From assembly GCA_963736575.1 (NCBI GenBank), contig CAVTPD010000003.1:1116001-1180000 (forward strand): 64,000 nt of DNA, in the 5' to 3' direction. Position numbers and translations under genes: made by a program. The notes beneath the pieces are model-generated. The model saw only the letters and a program-made list of their open reading frames with translations. It had not been told where the DNA came from and made no database searches. This document shows positions 8,929-18,487 of the stretch, piece by piece (within the stretch, counting starts at the first letter, position 1; every line of letters starts with the position of its first letter). Origin of the DNA: CAVTPD01 sp963736575 (GTDB lineage: Bacteria; Bacteroidota; Bacteroidia; Cytophagales; JAAEPT01).

Positions 8929-10113
8929 ATGAAAGCCATAGAAGTTAAAGACAAAGCTGCTGTACAAGAGTTCCTAAAATTCCCTATTCAACTTTATAAA
9001 AATGATAAGCATTGGATAAGACCCTTAGACCAAGATGTGGAAGCTGTTTTTGATGAAAAGAAGAATAAGTTTTTTAGACATGGTGAATGTACACGTTGGA
9101 TTTTTCAGGATGAAAATGGAAAAACAATTGGCAGAGTAGCCGCTTTTATTAATCGCAAAACCGAAAAGAGTAAAAATTCTTTAGGGCAAGAATTGCATAC
9201 CGGTGGCATGGGTTTTTTCGAATGCATAGAAGACGAAAAAACAGCTTTTGCCATTTTTGATCATGCTAAAAAGTGGTTGCAAGATAAAGGCATGAACTCT
9301 ATGGAAGGCCCAATTAATTTTGGCGAACGAGACCAATGGTGGGGCGCTTTGGCTGAAGGCCACCACATAGACCCTAATTATTGCATGCCGTGGACTAAAC
9401 CCTACTATTTAAAGTATTTTGAAGATTACGGTTTCCAAGTATATTTTCGTCAGTTAACTTACGGCCGTGGTGTAAACGACGAAATGCAAGAACGCTATTG
9501 GGTGAAGGCAGACAAAATAATGAAGAATCCAAAGTACCGTTTTGAGCGTTTAAACTTAAAACAGCTGGATAAGTTTACGGAAGACTTCATGAACATTTAC
9601 AATAAAGCCTGGGCCAGACATGCGGGAGTAAAAGGGATGACTATGTTGCAAGCCAAATCGGTGATGAAACAGATGAAGCCTATTCTGGATCCAGATATTG
9701 TTTACTTCGGTTATTACGATGACGAACCGATTGCGTTCTTTATTAATCTACCAGAAGTAAACCAGATTTTTAAGCATATTTCTAACGGAAAATTAGACCT
9801 GTTGGGCAAGCTTACCTTTTTGTACCATAAGGTAATGAAGACCAACAAAAAGATGGTAGGCCGTGCGTTTGGTGTTGTTCCGGAACACCAGGGTAAAGGA
9901 ATAGAATCTGCCATTGTAATGTTTTGCCGTAAAATTGTACAAGAAGAAATACGTGGCCGTTACATAGATTACGAAATGAATTGGATTGGTGATTTTAACC
10001 CTAAAATGATGCGTGTTGCCGAAACTATTGGTGACATTGTAAAAGTACACAACACCTACCGCGTTATGTTCGATTCTGAATTACAGTTTGAACGTTGCAA
10101 GGAAATCCGTTAA
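8929..10113 (+). CDS. GNAT-like acyltransferase family protein
   Basis: 394-residue cytoplasmic protein with no signal peptide or membrane segment. It resembles a Bacteroidota family usually annotated as hypothetical or GNAT N-acetyltransferase. An N-terminal half (about 1-190) contains an acyltransferase-like beta strand and the conserved stretches GPINFGERDQWWG and MPWTKPYYLKYFEDYGF. A C-terminal GNAT-like half contains GRAFGVVPEHQGKGIESAIV, whose Q-x-x-G-x-G/A-like segment fits the acetyl-CoA pyrophosphate loop. The substrate is unknown. It precedes a polysaccharide cluster by 9 bp and may be co-transcribed with it. Confidence 0.65.
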   Translation: MKAIEVKDKAAVQEFLKFPIQLYKNDKHWIRPLDQDVEAVFDEKKNKFFRHGECTRWIFQDENGKTIGRVAAFINRKTEKSKNSLGQELHTGGMGFFECIEDEKTAFAIFDHAKKWLQDKGMNSMEGPINFGERDQWWGALAEGHHIDPNYCMPWTKPYYLKYFEDYGFQVYFRQLTYGRGVNDEMQERYWVKADKIMKNPKYRFERLNLKQLDKFTEDFMNIYNKAWARHAGVKGMTMLQAKSVMKQMKPILDPDIVYFGYYDDEPIAFFINLPEVNQIFKHISNGKLDLLGKLTFLYHKVMKTNKKMVGRAFGVVPEHQGKGIESAIVMFCRKIVQEEIRGRYIDYEMNWIGDFNPKMMRVAETIGDIVKVHNTYRVMFDSELQFERCKEIR

Positions 10114-10122
10114 GCACCTTCT

Positions 10123-11443
10123 ATGACAAATAATACTGAAAATGCTTCAGTAGGAATAAAGAAATATTTTCCCATTGAGAAGATTTTTGCTACCAGTTTT
10201 ATACTGAAAGTAGTAGAGCTTTTCAGTGGGTTTTTTGTTAATTTTTTGCTTTCTAGAACACTTACAACCACGGAATACGGAAAGTTTGTTTATGGGTTTA
10301 ATATGGTTTATTTGTTGGCCATGTTAGCCTCTTTTGGGTTTGACATCTATTTAGTTAAAGAAACAGCAAGACTAAAACTAGTCTAATGAATTTGAAAAAC
10401 TAAAAGGTTTATTCCGAGTTTGCAAACCTTTTTGTTTTTGGGCTTTCGGCATTGTTTTGTATAGGCTTAATGGGTATTAGTTATTGGCAAGACAATCAAT
10501 ATTCTACATCATGATGTTTCAGGCAGTCTTATACCTATAGCGGCATTGGCATTCGTGAATCAAGCATTTGTACGCGGTAATGAGAAAATATTTGAGTTTT
10601 TATTTCCGCTTTAACCACTTTACGACCAATTTTGTTTTTCATCATTTTGGCAAGTTTTTATTTTAGCCATTTACACTTAAATTTAATATCAGCCATTTTG
10701 TTTAATATAAGCACCTATGCTATAGGTTTTTTGTACTTGCTTTTTGTAACTAAGTAAAACAGTAAATAAAGCAGAACAAAAAAGCACTGAAAATAACTTC
10801 GAAATCAATTTATGGCTGAAGCAATCTTTGTATTTTGCCTTTAATGAACGTTTTGTTTATTCTAAATAATCGTGTAGATGTATTTATTTTAGGGATTTTT
10901 AGAGCGCCAGAAGAAGTAGGTGTTTTTGGAATTGCTAGTAGAATTGGTTGTTTAACGCCTTTTATATTAATGGCTTTTAATACAGCATATTCAGCCATTA
11001 ATAGCCCGTAAGTTTGCTGCAGGTGAAATTTAGACGATTTACAAAAAGTGATTACTAAAAATGTTCGAATAATCAGCGGGCTCACCTCTGCTTTTGTATT
11101 GGTTTTATATCTTTTCGGAAGTAATGTTTTGTATTGGTTTGGTCCCGATTATGAGCAGGGTTTAAAAGCCTTATTAATTATTTCAACAGCCTATTTAGTA
11201 AGCGTGTTTTTTGGTCCAACTGGTAATGTGCTTACCATGACAGGTTTCGAAAATCATGTGACTTTAGCGTTGGTGTTTAGTGGATTGGTAAATATTCTTT
11301 TGAGTTTCTTGTTAGTGCCCTCTTTGGGTTATATAGGCACAGCTTGGGCTTCGGCAGCCTCTATCTTAACTTGGAATGTGATTGAATTTTATTTCTGCTT
11401 GAAGAAAATAAATATAAACACAAGTATAATTGGTAAATTATAA
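10123..11443 (+). pseudogene. Polysaccharide flippase (Wzx/MATE-like), frameshifted
   Basis: This should encode a polytopic lipid-linked oligosaccharide flippase. The first 87 codons (10123-10386) are intact, with an amphipathic start and a membrane segment (ELFSGFFVNFLLSRTLTT). After the stop, homologous-looking protein continues in other frames: ANLFVFGLSALFCIGLMGIS, then NNRVDVFILGIFRAPEEVG around 10.86-10.92 kb, then ARKFAAGEI, and finally an intact C-terminal part (11048-11443, FGSNVLYWFGPDYEQGLKAL). Several independent frame changes are required, so this is a decayed gene or a poorly resolved stretch of sequence. It lies 2 bp before the asparagine synthase gene, also broken. Flippase identity is inferred from motif and context. 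Confidence 0.75.
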
Positions 11444-11445
11444 TT

Positions 11446-13424
11446 ATGTGTGGAATCGTTGGCATATTTAATCGTGAAATAAGCTCAATAAATATTGAGG
11501 AAACTACACGTAATATGCTTTCAAAAATTGCCCACAGAGGACCAGATGATGAAGGTCTGGTGTTGTTCTCGGAAAGCGAAACTAGTGTTTTAAAAACGGA
11601 ACATTCTCCTATCAACCTATTAAACGAATCGGCACCGTATCTTAATTTTAATTCCGAAGAAGCGAAAGGCTATTACTTATCTCTGGGGCATAGGAGACTT
11701 GCTATTATTGACCAAAGTTATTGGGGTCATCAACCTATGAGTACTCCCGATGGTAAATTTTGGATTGTTTACAATGGGGAAGTTTACAATTACCAAAAGC
11801 TACGTTTAGAATTAGAAGCTAAAGGAGTTCGGTTTTATTCAGACACAGATTCGGAAGTAGTACTTAACGGCTATAAAGTTTGGGGAAAGGAAGTCTTGAA
11901 AAAGACTAAACGGAATGTTTGCCTTTGCCATTTACGATACCCAAGGAACAAATACTATTTGCAGCAAGAGACCCCTTTGGTGTTAAACCCTTTTATTTTT
12001 TTAAAACGGAAAAGGAATTCGTGTTTGCTTCGGAACAAAAAGCATTCTTGGCTTATCCCAATTACAAATTATCCATTAACCAGAAATCACTGTTTAATTA
12101 TTTAACTATTGGCCAAATAGAAGAAGAAACCAATAATTTTTGGGCAGGCATAAATGAATTGCAACCCGGTAATTTCTTAGAATTCAACTTAAAAACGCGG
12201 GAGCTAAACGTTAAATCGTATTATAAACTTGCTTTTAATCAAGAAGCCAATGTTCGGTATTCTAAAATAGAGGAAGAGAATTATGTGGAAAGGGTGGAAG
12301 AATTATTAAGCAATTCGATCAAAAATCATTTAAAAGCAGATGTTGAAGTTGGCTCCTGTTTAAGTGGCGGAATAGATAGTTCGGTAATAGTAGGTATGGT
12401 AGCCGCTACTTTAGCGGATAATTGCCAGCAACACACCTTCTCTTCCATTTTTGAACAACACAAAAACATTGATGAATCCTATTTTGCAAGGCTTGTTTCG
12501 GATAAGCACAAAACTATTTGGAATAGTGTAACACCAACATCTAACCAGTTTTCTAAAGATATTCAAGAACTTTGTTATGCTCAAGATGTACCTTTCTTTT
12601 CTTCCAGCACCTATTCTCAGTTTAGAGTAATGCAATTAGTGGCAGAAACGGGCATTAAAGTTACATTAGATGGTCAAGGAGCAGATGAATTGTTCAGCGG
12701 TTATAACAGCCATTACAGTTCCCACATTTGGGAGCTCATAAAAGGACTGCAATTAAAAAGTGCCGCTAAAAACATTGGTTTTCACAAAAAGGGCTTTAAG
12801 CAATTAACCGAACCCCTAAAGTACGTTTTAGCAAGTGAAGGCCCAGAATTGTTTAAGCGTTCGTTCGAAAATAAAAAACCAGCCTTTTCCTTTCTGAAAG
12901 AGGAGTTTTATAACTCCAATAAAGTTCAGTTTAATTCCTATTCAGAAAATTGGAAAGCGTCTTTAAATGAACAATTGTACCACGAGTTTACCGGCACGCG
13001 CTTGAAAAACTTAATGCGAACCGGCGATCGGAATTCTATGCATTTTTCGGTAGAATCTAGAATGCCTTTTGTTGACGATATTCCACTGGTAGAATATGTT
13101 TTCTCTATTCCGGGAATGTATAAAATCAAAAATAAGATTAGTAAATACCTGTTAAGAGAAGCTGCTGAAATCTATTTGCCTTCAGAAATTTATAGCCGGC
13201 AAGATAAAGTTGGTTTTTCTACTCCGGAAAAAATATGGTTGAGTGAACAAAAAGAACAATTGTTTACTTATTTACCAGAAAGTGACGATGAATTTATAAA
13301 GTGGGCGGCATTAAAAAATAACTGGGATGAAATCTTACTCAAAAACCAAGATACATCTGGCGTTTGGCGCGTATTGAATTTTGGAATTTGGAAGAAGGTT
13401 TTTTTAGAAGGAACTCATGAATAA
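11446..13424 (+). pseudogene. asnB: Glutamine-dependent asparagine synthase, two frameshifts
   Basis: Converts aspartate to asparagine using glutamine and ATP; homologues in polysaccharide clusters amidate sugar or amino-acid substituents. The start MCGIVGIFN provides the class II glutaminase Cys2. The glutaminase domain then reads HRGPDDEG, SLGHRRLAIID and YNGEVYNY. The frame breaks near 11899-11905 (A-run), where LNGMFAFAIYDTQGT continues one frame over, and again near 11948-11953, after which FAARDPFGVKPFYF and the synthetase domain continue intact to 13424. The ATP-binding SGGIDSS, the SxxFxxxxx-type segment and LDGQGADELFSGY are present. Both breaks look like one-base insertions. The end overlaps the sulfotransferase start by 8 bp. 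Confidence 0.85.
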
Positions 13425-14307
13425 AAAAGTAGACTTCTTTTTAGTAGGTGCAGCTAAATGCGGTACCAGTGCCATGTTTGAATATCTTATTCAGCATCCC
13501 AAACTGTTTATTCCCCCCAAAAAGGAGCTTCATTATTTTGGAGCCGATTTAAACTATTCGGTACCCAGAATTACTTCGGAAGAATACCTAGAGTATTTTA
13601 AACAGGCTTCCGGTGAGCAACTATTTGGAGATTGTAGCGTAAGTTATTTATTATCTAAAAATGCAGCTCAAGAGATTTTGGATTATAATCCAGAGGCTAA
13701 AATCATTATTATGGCTCGTAATCCGGTTGAGATGTTGCAATCGCTGCATGCAGAATTGGTATACGACGGAATGGAAAAAGAAACCGATTTAGAGAAAGCC
13801 TTAAACTTAGAGCCAGAAAGGAAAAAGGGAAAAGCTTTACCAAAACTCTATAGCATACCTTTAGAGTTTCTGTATTATTCCGAAGCAGTTGCATTGTATA
13901 CACAGGCGAAACGATATTTAGATGTTTTTGATAGTGATAAAGTCTTGATTATAGAGCAACAAAGTTTATTGAAGCAGCCAAAGGAAGTATTACAATCCGT
14001 TACAGCATTTTTAACCGTTGAACCCTTTGATTTTATCAAGAAAGAGGAAATAAACCCACATAAAAAAATACGTTTTTCTCAACTCAATTATTTTCAGAAT
14101 CAATTGAGTGAGAAAGGAAAATCATTCTTCCGGAAAGTGGTTCCCTCAAAGCGTTTTAGAAAGTATGTTTTTAATAAAATTTGGGAGTTAAATGCTGTAA
14201 AATCTAAGAAAGAAAATTTGCCGATACACCTTCAGCTTAGAATAAAAAATATGCTTGCAACGGAAACGGAAGGCTTAAATAAGTTATTAAAAAGATTCCC
14301 TCTTTAG
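13417..14307 (+). CDS. Sulfotransferase family protein
   Basis: 296-residue predicted PAPS-dependent sulfotransferase of the heparan-sulfate N-sulfotransferase type. The 5'-phosphosulfate-binding loop is at the N-terminus (FFLVGAAKCGTSAM, with the invariant Lys), followed by HPKLFIPPKKELHYF as in this family. The 3'-phosphate-binding region is KIIIMARNPVEMLQSLHAE, with the Arg and Ser expected. The start at 13417 overlaps the end of asnB, so the two were an operon. The most likely role is sulfation of a surface polysaccharide; the acceptor is unknown. The upstream flippase and asnB are broken, so whether the pathway still works is doubtful. Confidence 0.82.
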   Translation: MNKKVDFFLVGAAKCGTSAMFEYLIQHPKLFIPPKKELHYFGADLNYSVPRITSEEYLEYFKQASGEQLFGDCSVSYLLSKNAAQEILDYNPEAKIIIMARNPVEMLQSLHAELVYDGMEKETDLEKALNLEPERKKGKALPKLYSIPLEFLYYSEAVALYTQAKRYLDVFDSDKVLIIEQQSLLKQPKEVLQSVTAFLTVEPFDFIKKEEINPHKKIRFSQLNYFQNQLSEKGKSFFRKVVPSKRFRKYVFNKIWELNAVKSKKENLPIHLQLRIKNMLATETEGLNKLLKRFPL

Positions 14308-14325
14308 AATTTCCAAAGAGGGAAT
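14295..14325. terminator. Convergent hairpin (bidirectional terminator)
   Basis: An 11-bp perfect stem (ATTCCCTCTTT / AAAGAGGGAAT) with a 9-base loop overlaps the stop of the sulfotransferase and lies just beyond the stop of the convergent phosphatase gene. Confidence 0.6.
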
Positions 14326-14332
14326 AATAGTC

Positions 14333-16381
14333 TTATTGCTTCACAATTTTCTTAGTAATGTTTTCTCCTTCTTTTTCTATACTGAAGAAATAAACACCAA
14401 CTGTTAAATCTTGTAAGTTGGCTTGGTATTCATACATGCCTGCCGATTGATTTCCTTTAAAAACGTTTTTGACTTCAACGCCGTTAGCATTTTTAAGGGT
14501 AATGTTTACCAAGCTACTTTTAGAAAGTACATAAGCTACCGTTATGTAGTCTTTCGTAGGATTTGGGTAAGTACTTACAATTAAGGCTGCTTTATTGTTT
14601 TCAACTAAGGCATTAATTACGTCTGTTGGTTTAGGTGCAGGTTTGTCCTTGTCTACTTTTTCTAAACTCTCGGTAGATGTGATTAAGTGATTGCCACCGC
14701 TAATGGTTTTTTGCGCATTAGCAAATGTTTCTACTTCGGAAGGAGCATCTATAGTTTCTACAAAATACCAATTGGCTTGAGCACTGTCTTCTTTCAGGTC
14801 TAAAATAAAATAACCGTTATTTACCAAGTCCACATATTTCATGTGCGGATTGTAATTGAACACTTGTGCTGTTTGTCCCGGTGGAATAGGAATGTAATTG
14901 TTCATAGCATACTGAAACTGCTGAACCAGGCTAGGAACCGGTATGTTTTCATCAAAGTTTGCAGAAGTAATACTAGGTGTAGCAAATTCTACTGCAGCGG
15001 AACCTTCACCCGTAACTGGATTATACGAAGGGGACGGAAGAGGTAAATAAAAAGCTTCTTTTACGGGGTATAGAACCGGAGAATAGGTTACATCAAAAGC
15101 AAATGTAGAATGGAAATCACCTGTTAAGACAATTACATTATCAATGTTATTGGCGGTAATGCTGTCTATGATTTGTTGTCTTTCGTAAGGATAACCATCC
15201 CAAATATCTAAGAACGTACTTTCTATACCGTAAACTTTGGCGCTATCCGTTGGGTCGGCTGCGCCTTGTAATGCACCTGCTGCAAAACCAACATTTAAAG
15301 GGGAAAAGATAACTTGGTTAGCCACTACTTTCCATTTGGCATCAGAGTTTTTTAATTCAGTAAGAAACCATTCTTTTTGTGGCGAACCTAAAATTGTTCT
15401 GGGACTATAAAAATCATCAGCAGCCATGGAAGTAGGTTGTTTTTCTCTACCTTCAATACGGGTGTCTAATAAAATAATGTCAGCCAAATTACCGTAAGAA
15501 ACCGTTTTATAAATCGATTGTTCTGCATTTTCTCTAATGGGTAACCATTCAAAATACGCTGTTTTAGCATTAGATTTTCGGGTTTCCCAATCGCCTTCTG
15601 TAGCCGGCTGGTGATTTTCTGCGCCATCTTTATAAGAATCATTAGCCGTTTCATGATCGTCCCAAATACTTAAAAATGTATGTTGCTGGTGTAAATGAAC
15701 CAAATCTGGGTCTAAGCGGTAAAGCGCATAGCGTGCACGGTAATCTTCTATATCTACAATTTCTTTTTCGGGGTAATTGTAACGGCCCAAGCTCGTGTCT
15801 CCGTATTTCCCAACTTCGTATTCATAAATGTAATCGCCCAAATGGATAACAGCATCAATGTCATTTCTATCTGCAATTCTTCCGTAAGCATTAAAAAAAC
15901 CTTGTTCGTAATTACTGCAAGATACTACCGCAAACCGAAGGTGTTCAACACCACCAGTGGGTAATGTTTTAGCTCTTCCCACCATGGATTTACTATCTGC
16001 ATAAGTTCCGTTTAGAACTCTAAATTGGTAATAATATGTAGTACCGGCTTCTAAATCAAAAGCATCTACCTTAACGGTATAATCATTTTCTTTTTCAGCA
16101 ACAGCATAAAAATTGGCTACTTCATTTTCCATAGCCGTGTCGGTAGCTACTGTAAGCAGTAAGTTGGTACTGGCTTCATCGGTTGTTAATCTAGTCCAAA
16201 GAATAACCGATGTTTCTGTTGGATCACCAGAGGCAACGCCATGGTAAAACGGAGCTAAAATAGGATTGAATAATTCTGAAGGTTCAACTGTTTTTGCCCG
16301 TTTAATGTGATGTAGTTGTTGTGCAAAAAGCAGAGGAGACAATAAGCTCAAGAAGCTAAGAAGTAGTAGATGTTTTTTCAT
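14333..16381 (-). CDS. phoD: PhoD-like alkaline phosphatase/phosphodiesterase with T9SS sorting domain
   Basis: 682 residues from the ATG at 16381, which begins a signal peptide (MKKHLLLLSFLSLLSPLLFA). PhoD enzymes hydrolyse phosphomono- and diesters, with a Ca/Fe centre, outside the cytoplasm. An N-terminal Ig-like domain has the family signature GVASGDPTETSVILWTRL. The metallophosphatase core follows: VVSCSNYEQGFFNAY, HLGDYIYEY, SIWDDHETANDSYKDGAEN and LTGDFHSTFAFDV supply the usual Asp, His and Cys ligands. The last ~75 residues (STYPNPTKDYITVAYVL onwards) are a T9SS type A sorting domain, so the enzyme is probably surface-exposed or released. The symbol is by family only. Confidence 0.85.
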   Translation of the reverse strand: MKKHLLLLSFLSLLSPLLFAQQLHHIKRAKTVEPSELFNPILAPFYHGVASGDPTETSVILWTRLTTDEASTNLLLTVATDTAMENEVANFYAVAEKENDYTVKVDAFDLEAGTTYYYQFRVLNGTYADSKSMVGRAKTLPTGGVEHLRFAVVSCSNYEQGFFNAYGRIADRNDIDAVIHLGDYIYEYEVGKYGDTSLGRYNYPEKEIVDIEDYRARYALYRLDPDLVHLHQQHTFLSIWDDHETANDSYKDGAENHQPATEGDWETRKSNAKTAYFEWLPIRENAEQSIYKTVSYGNLADIILLDTRIEGREKQPTSMAADDFYSPRTILGSPQKEWFLTELKNSDAKWKVVANQVIFSPLNVGFAAGALQGAADPTDSAKVYGIESTFLDIWDGYPYERQQIIDSITANNIDNVIVLTGDFHSTFAFDVTYSPVLYPVKEAFYLPLPSPSYNPVTGEGSAAVEFATPSITSANFDENIPVPSLVQQFQYAMNNYIPIPPGQTAQVFNYNPHMKYVDLVNNGYFILDLKEDSAQANWYFVETIDAPSEVETFANAQKTISGGNHLITSTESLEKVDKDKPAPKPTDVINALVENNKAALIVSTYPNPTKDYITVAYVLSKSSLVNITLKNANGVEVKNVFKGNQSAGMYEYQANLQDLTVGVYFFSIEKEGENITKKIVKQ

Positions 16382-16544
16382 GGTAAGGGTAATTTTCCCA
16401 AATCTCAATCTTTAATATGTGCTGTCTGTTACCGTAATTAGAAATGATTGTAAAAACGGATTAAAAAGAGCTAATAAAAACTAGAATTGGTAATGTCCTT
16501 TAAGGTTCTTTACTTAGCACCACATTAAACCAGATAGTTATAAT

Positions 16545-17483
16545 ATGGATTGGTTGAATTTATTAAGAGGCAATATAGTCCTCATTATCATAGGAATACT
16601 GGTAGCGGTAACGCTTTTCAGTAGTGTTTTTCAGATTAATCCCGAAGAGGTAGGTATAATCACCAAACTTGGTAAATACGACCGTACTATGGAACCGGGC
16701 TTGAATTTTAAAATCCCTTTTGTTGAAAGAGTACAGAAGGTAGCCGTAGAGCGTCAGCAAAAATTAGAATTTGGTTTTAGAACTACTAGTGCAGATGTTC
16801 GATCAGAATTCATAACCCGTTCGGATGAATCGTTGATGTTAACGGGTGATTTGAATTTAGCGAATGTAGAATGGGTGGTTCAGTACAGAATTGAAGATCC
16901 TTACAACTATCTTTTTAAAGTTAAAAATCCAGAAACTACTTTAAGAGATATTTCTGAAGCTGCTATGCGTCAGGTTGTTGGTGATAGAACGGTGAACGAG
17001 GTCTTAACAGTTGGACGTGCCGAAATTGCTAGTCGTCTTAAAGTGTTAATCCAAGAATTAGCTTCTGAGTATACCTTGGGGGTTAGAATTGAACAAGTGG
17101 TGTTACAAGATGTTAATCCACCGGAATTGGTAAAACAAGCGTTTAATGCAGTAAATGAAGCACAGCAACAAAAAGAAACATTGATTAACCAAGCTAAGTC
17201 TGAATACAATAAAGTTGTGCCAAAAGCAAAGGGACAAGCCGATGAAACCATACAAAAAGCTGAAGGTTATGCTACCGAAAGGGTAAATATGGCCGAAGGG
17301 GAAGTAGCTCGTTTTAACGATCTATATGCAGAATACATTAAGGCTCAAGAAGTGACTAAAACGCGTATTTATTTAGAAACAATGAGTAAGGTGCTGCCAC
17401 AATTGGGAAATAAAATTATTACAGACGATAAAGGAAATAATGTATTGCCGCTGCTTCAGATGCAAATGCAACAAACGAAATAA
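16545..17483 (+). CDS. hflK: SPFH/Band 7 protein, HflK-like
   Basis: 312 residues: an N-terminal membrane anchor (about residues 10-28), then the prohibitin/Band 7 domain (INPEEVGIITKLGKYDRTMEPGLNFKIPF cut short here as INPEEVGIITKLGKY) and a Glu/Ala-rich coiled coil (about 215-290, QQQKETLINQAKSEYNK). HflK and HflC form a large membrane cage around the FtsH protease and restrain it. The next gene starts 2 bp after the stop and is the HflC-like partner, so the pair is an operon. The assignment HflK versus generic SPFH protein rests on this pairing. Confidence 0.8.
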   Translation: MDWLNLLRGNIVLIIIGILVAVTLFSSVFQINPEEVGIITKLGKYDRTMEPGLNFKIPFVERVQKVAVERQQKLEFGFRTTSADVRSEFITRSDESLMLTGDLNLANVEWVVQYRIEDPYNYLFKVKNPETTLRDISEAAMRQVVGDRTVNEVLTVGRAEIASRLKVLIQELASEYTLGVRIEQVVLQDVNPPELVKQAFNAVNEAQQQKETLINQAKSEYNKVVPKAKGQADETIQKAEGYATERVNMAEGEVARFNDLYAEYIKAQEVTKTRIYLETMSKVLPQLGNKIITDDKGNNVLPLLQMQMQQTK

Positions 17484-17485
17484 TT

Positions 17486-18427
17486 ATGTCTAATAAAATA
17501 CTTATACTCATATTGATTGCAGTAATAGGCGGGTTTATAATAGCCACCAATGCTGTTTTTATTGTAGATGAAACAGAACAAGCCGTAATAACGCAGTTTG
17601 GTAAGCCAGTGGGTGAAGCCATAACAGAACCAGGTGTTCAGTTTAAAAAACCATTTATTCAGGATGTGCATTATTTTGAAAAAAGGTATTTAGCTTGGGA
17701 CGGTGATCCCAATCAAGTTCCTACAAAAGATAAAAAATTCATTTTTGTTGATACCTATGCGCGTTGGCAAATTGTAGATCCATTGCAGTTTTTTAAGCGT
17801 CTTACTAACGAAAGAGGTGCGCAATCTAGATTAGATGATATTCTGGATGGTGAAACCAGAGATGCTATTGCCAGCCATAATCTAGAGGAAGCGGTTAGAA
17901 CATCAAATCGTCAACCTACATCAACGGGTAAAATAAGTGAATTGATTATAGATTCATTAATGACCATTGATGTAGGAAGAGAAAAAATACAGCATTTGAT
18001 TCTAGAGAAAGCCAATGAACAAACCAAAGATTTGGGAATTGCTGTTTTAGACTTCCGTTTTAAACGTATCAATTACGTGGAAGAAGTAAGAAACAAGGTT
18101 TACGAAAGAATGAAAAGTGAGCGTTTTAGAATAGCAGATAAATTTCGTTCTGAAGGACAAGGTGAAGCTTCTAGAATTAACGGTGAGAAAGAACGTGACT
18201 TAAAGAAAATTCAGTCTGAAGCCTTTAGAACAGCAGAAGAAATTAAAGGTAAAGCCGATGCAAAAGCGGCAGCTATTTATGCTTCGGCGTATAATAAATC
18301 TTCCGCTTCTAGAGAATTGTATAAATTCTTAAAATCTATGGAAACGTTTGGTTACACCTTTGATAAGGAAACTTCCATTATTTTATCTACCGATAGTGAG
18401 CTTTACAAATACTTAAAAAGTAAATAG
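17486..18427 (+). CDS. hflC: SPFH/Band 7 protein, HflC-like protease modulator
   Basis: 313 residues with an N-terminal transmembrane segment (ILILILIAVIGGFIIATNAV), the Band 7 start FIVDETEQAVITQFGKPVG, and the HflC-type motif VDTYARWQIVDPLQFF. The C-terminal coiled-coil has RSEGQGEASRINGEKERDLK, an HflC hallmark, and ends in an ILSTDSELYKYL segment as in other HflC proteins. It is translated 2 bp after the HflK-like gene and followed by a strong terminator. Expected to act with HflK on FtsH at the inner membrane. Confidence 0.85.
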   Translation: MSNKILILILIAVIGGFIIATNAVFIVDETEQAVITQFGKPVGEAITEPGVQFKKPFIQDVHYFEKRYLAWDGDPNQVPTKDKKFIFVDTYARWQIVDPLQFFKRLTNERGAQSRLDDILDGETRDAIASHNLEEAVRTSNRQPTSTGKISELIIDSLMTIDVGREKIQHLILEKANEQTKDLGIAVLDFRFKRINYVEEVRNKVYERMKSERFRIADKFRSEGQGEASRINGEKERDLKKIQSEAFRTAEEIKGKADAKAAAIYASAYNKSSASRELYKFLKSMETFGYTFDKETSIILSTDSELYKYLKSK

Positions 18428-18451
18428 TTCTAGTTGAGTTTAAAAAATAGG

Positions 18452-18486
18452 AAAAGGGCTTCGTTTTATAATGAAGCCCTTTTTGT
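18452..18486. terminator. Bidirectional terminator
   Basis: AAAGGGCTTC (18453-18462) pairs with GAAGCCCTTT (18473-18482) and has a T-run on the plus strand and A-run on the other side. It separates hflC from the convergent PD40 gene. Confidence 0.85.
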
Positions 18487-18487
18487 T

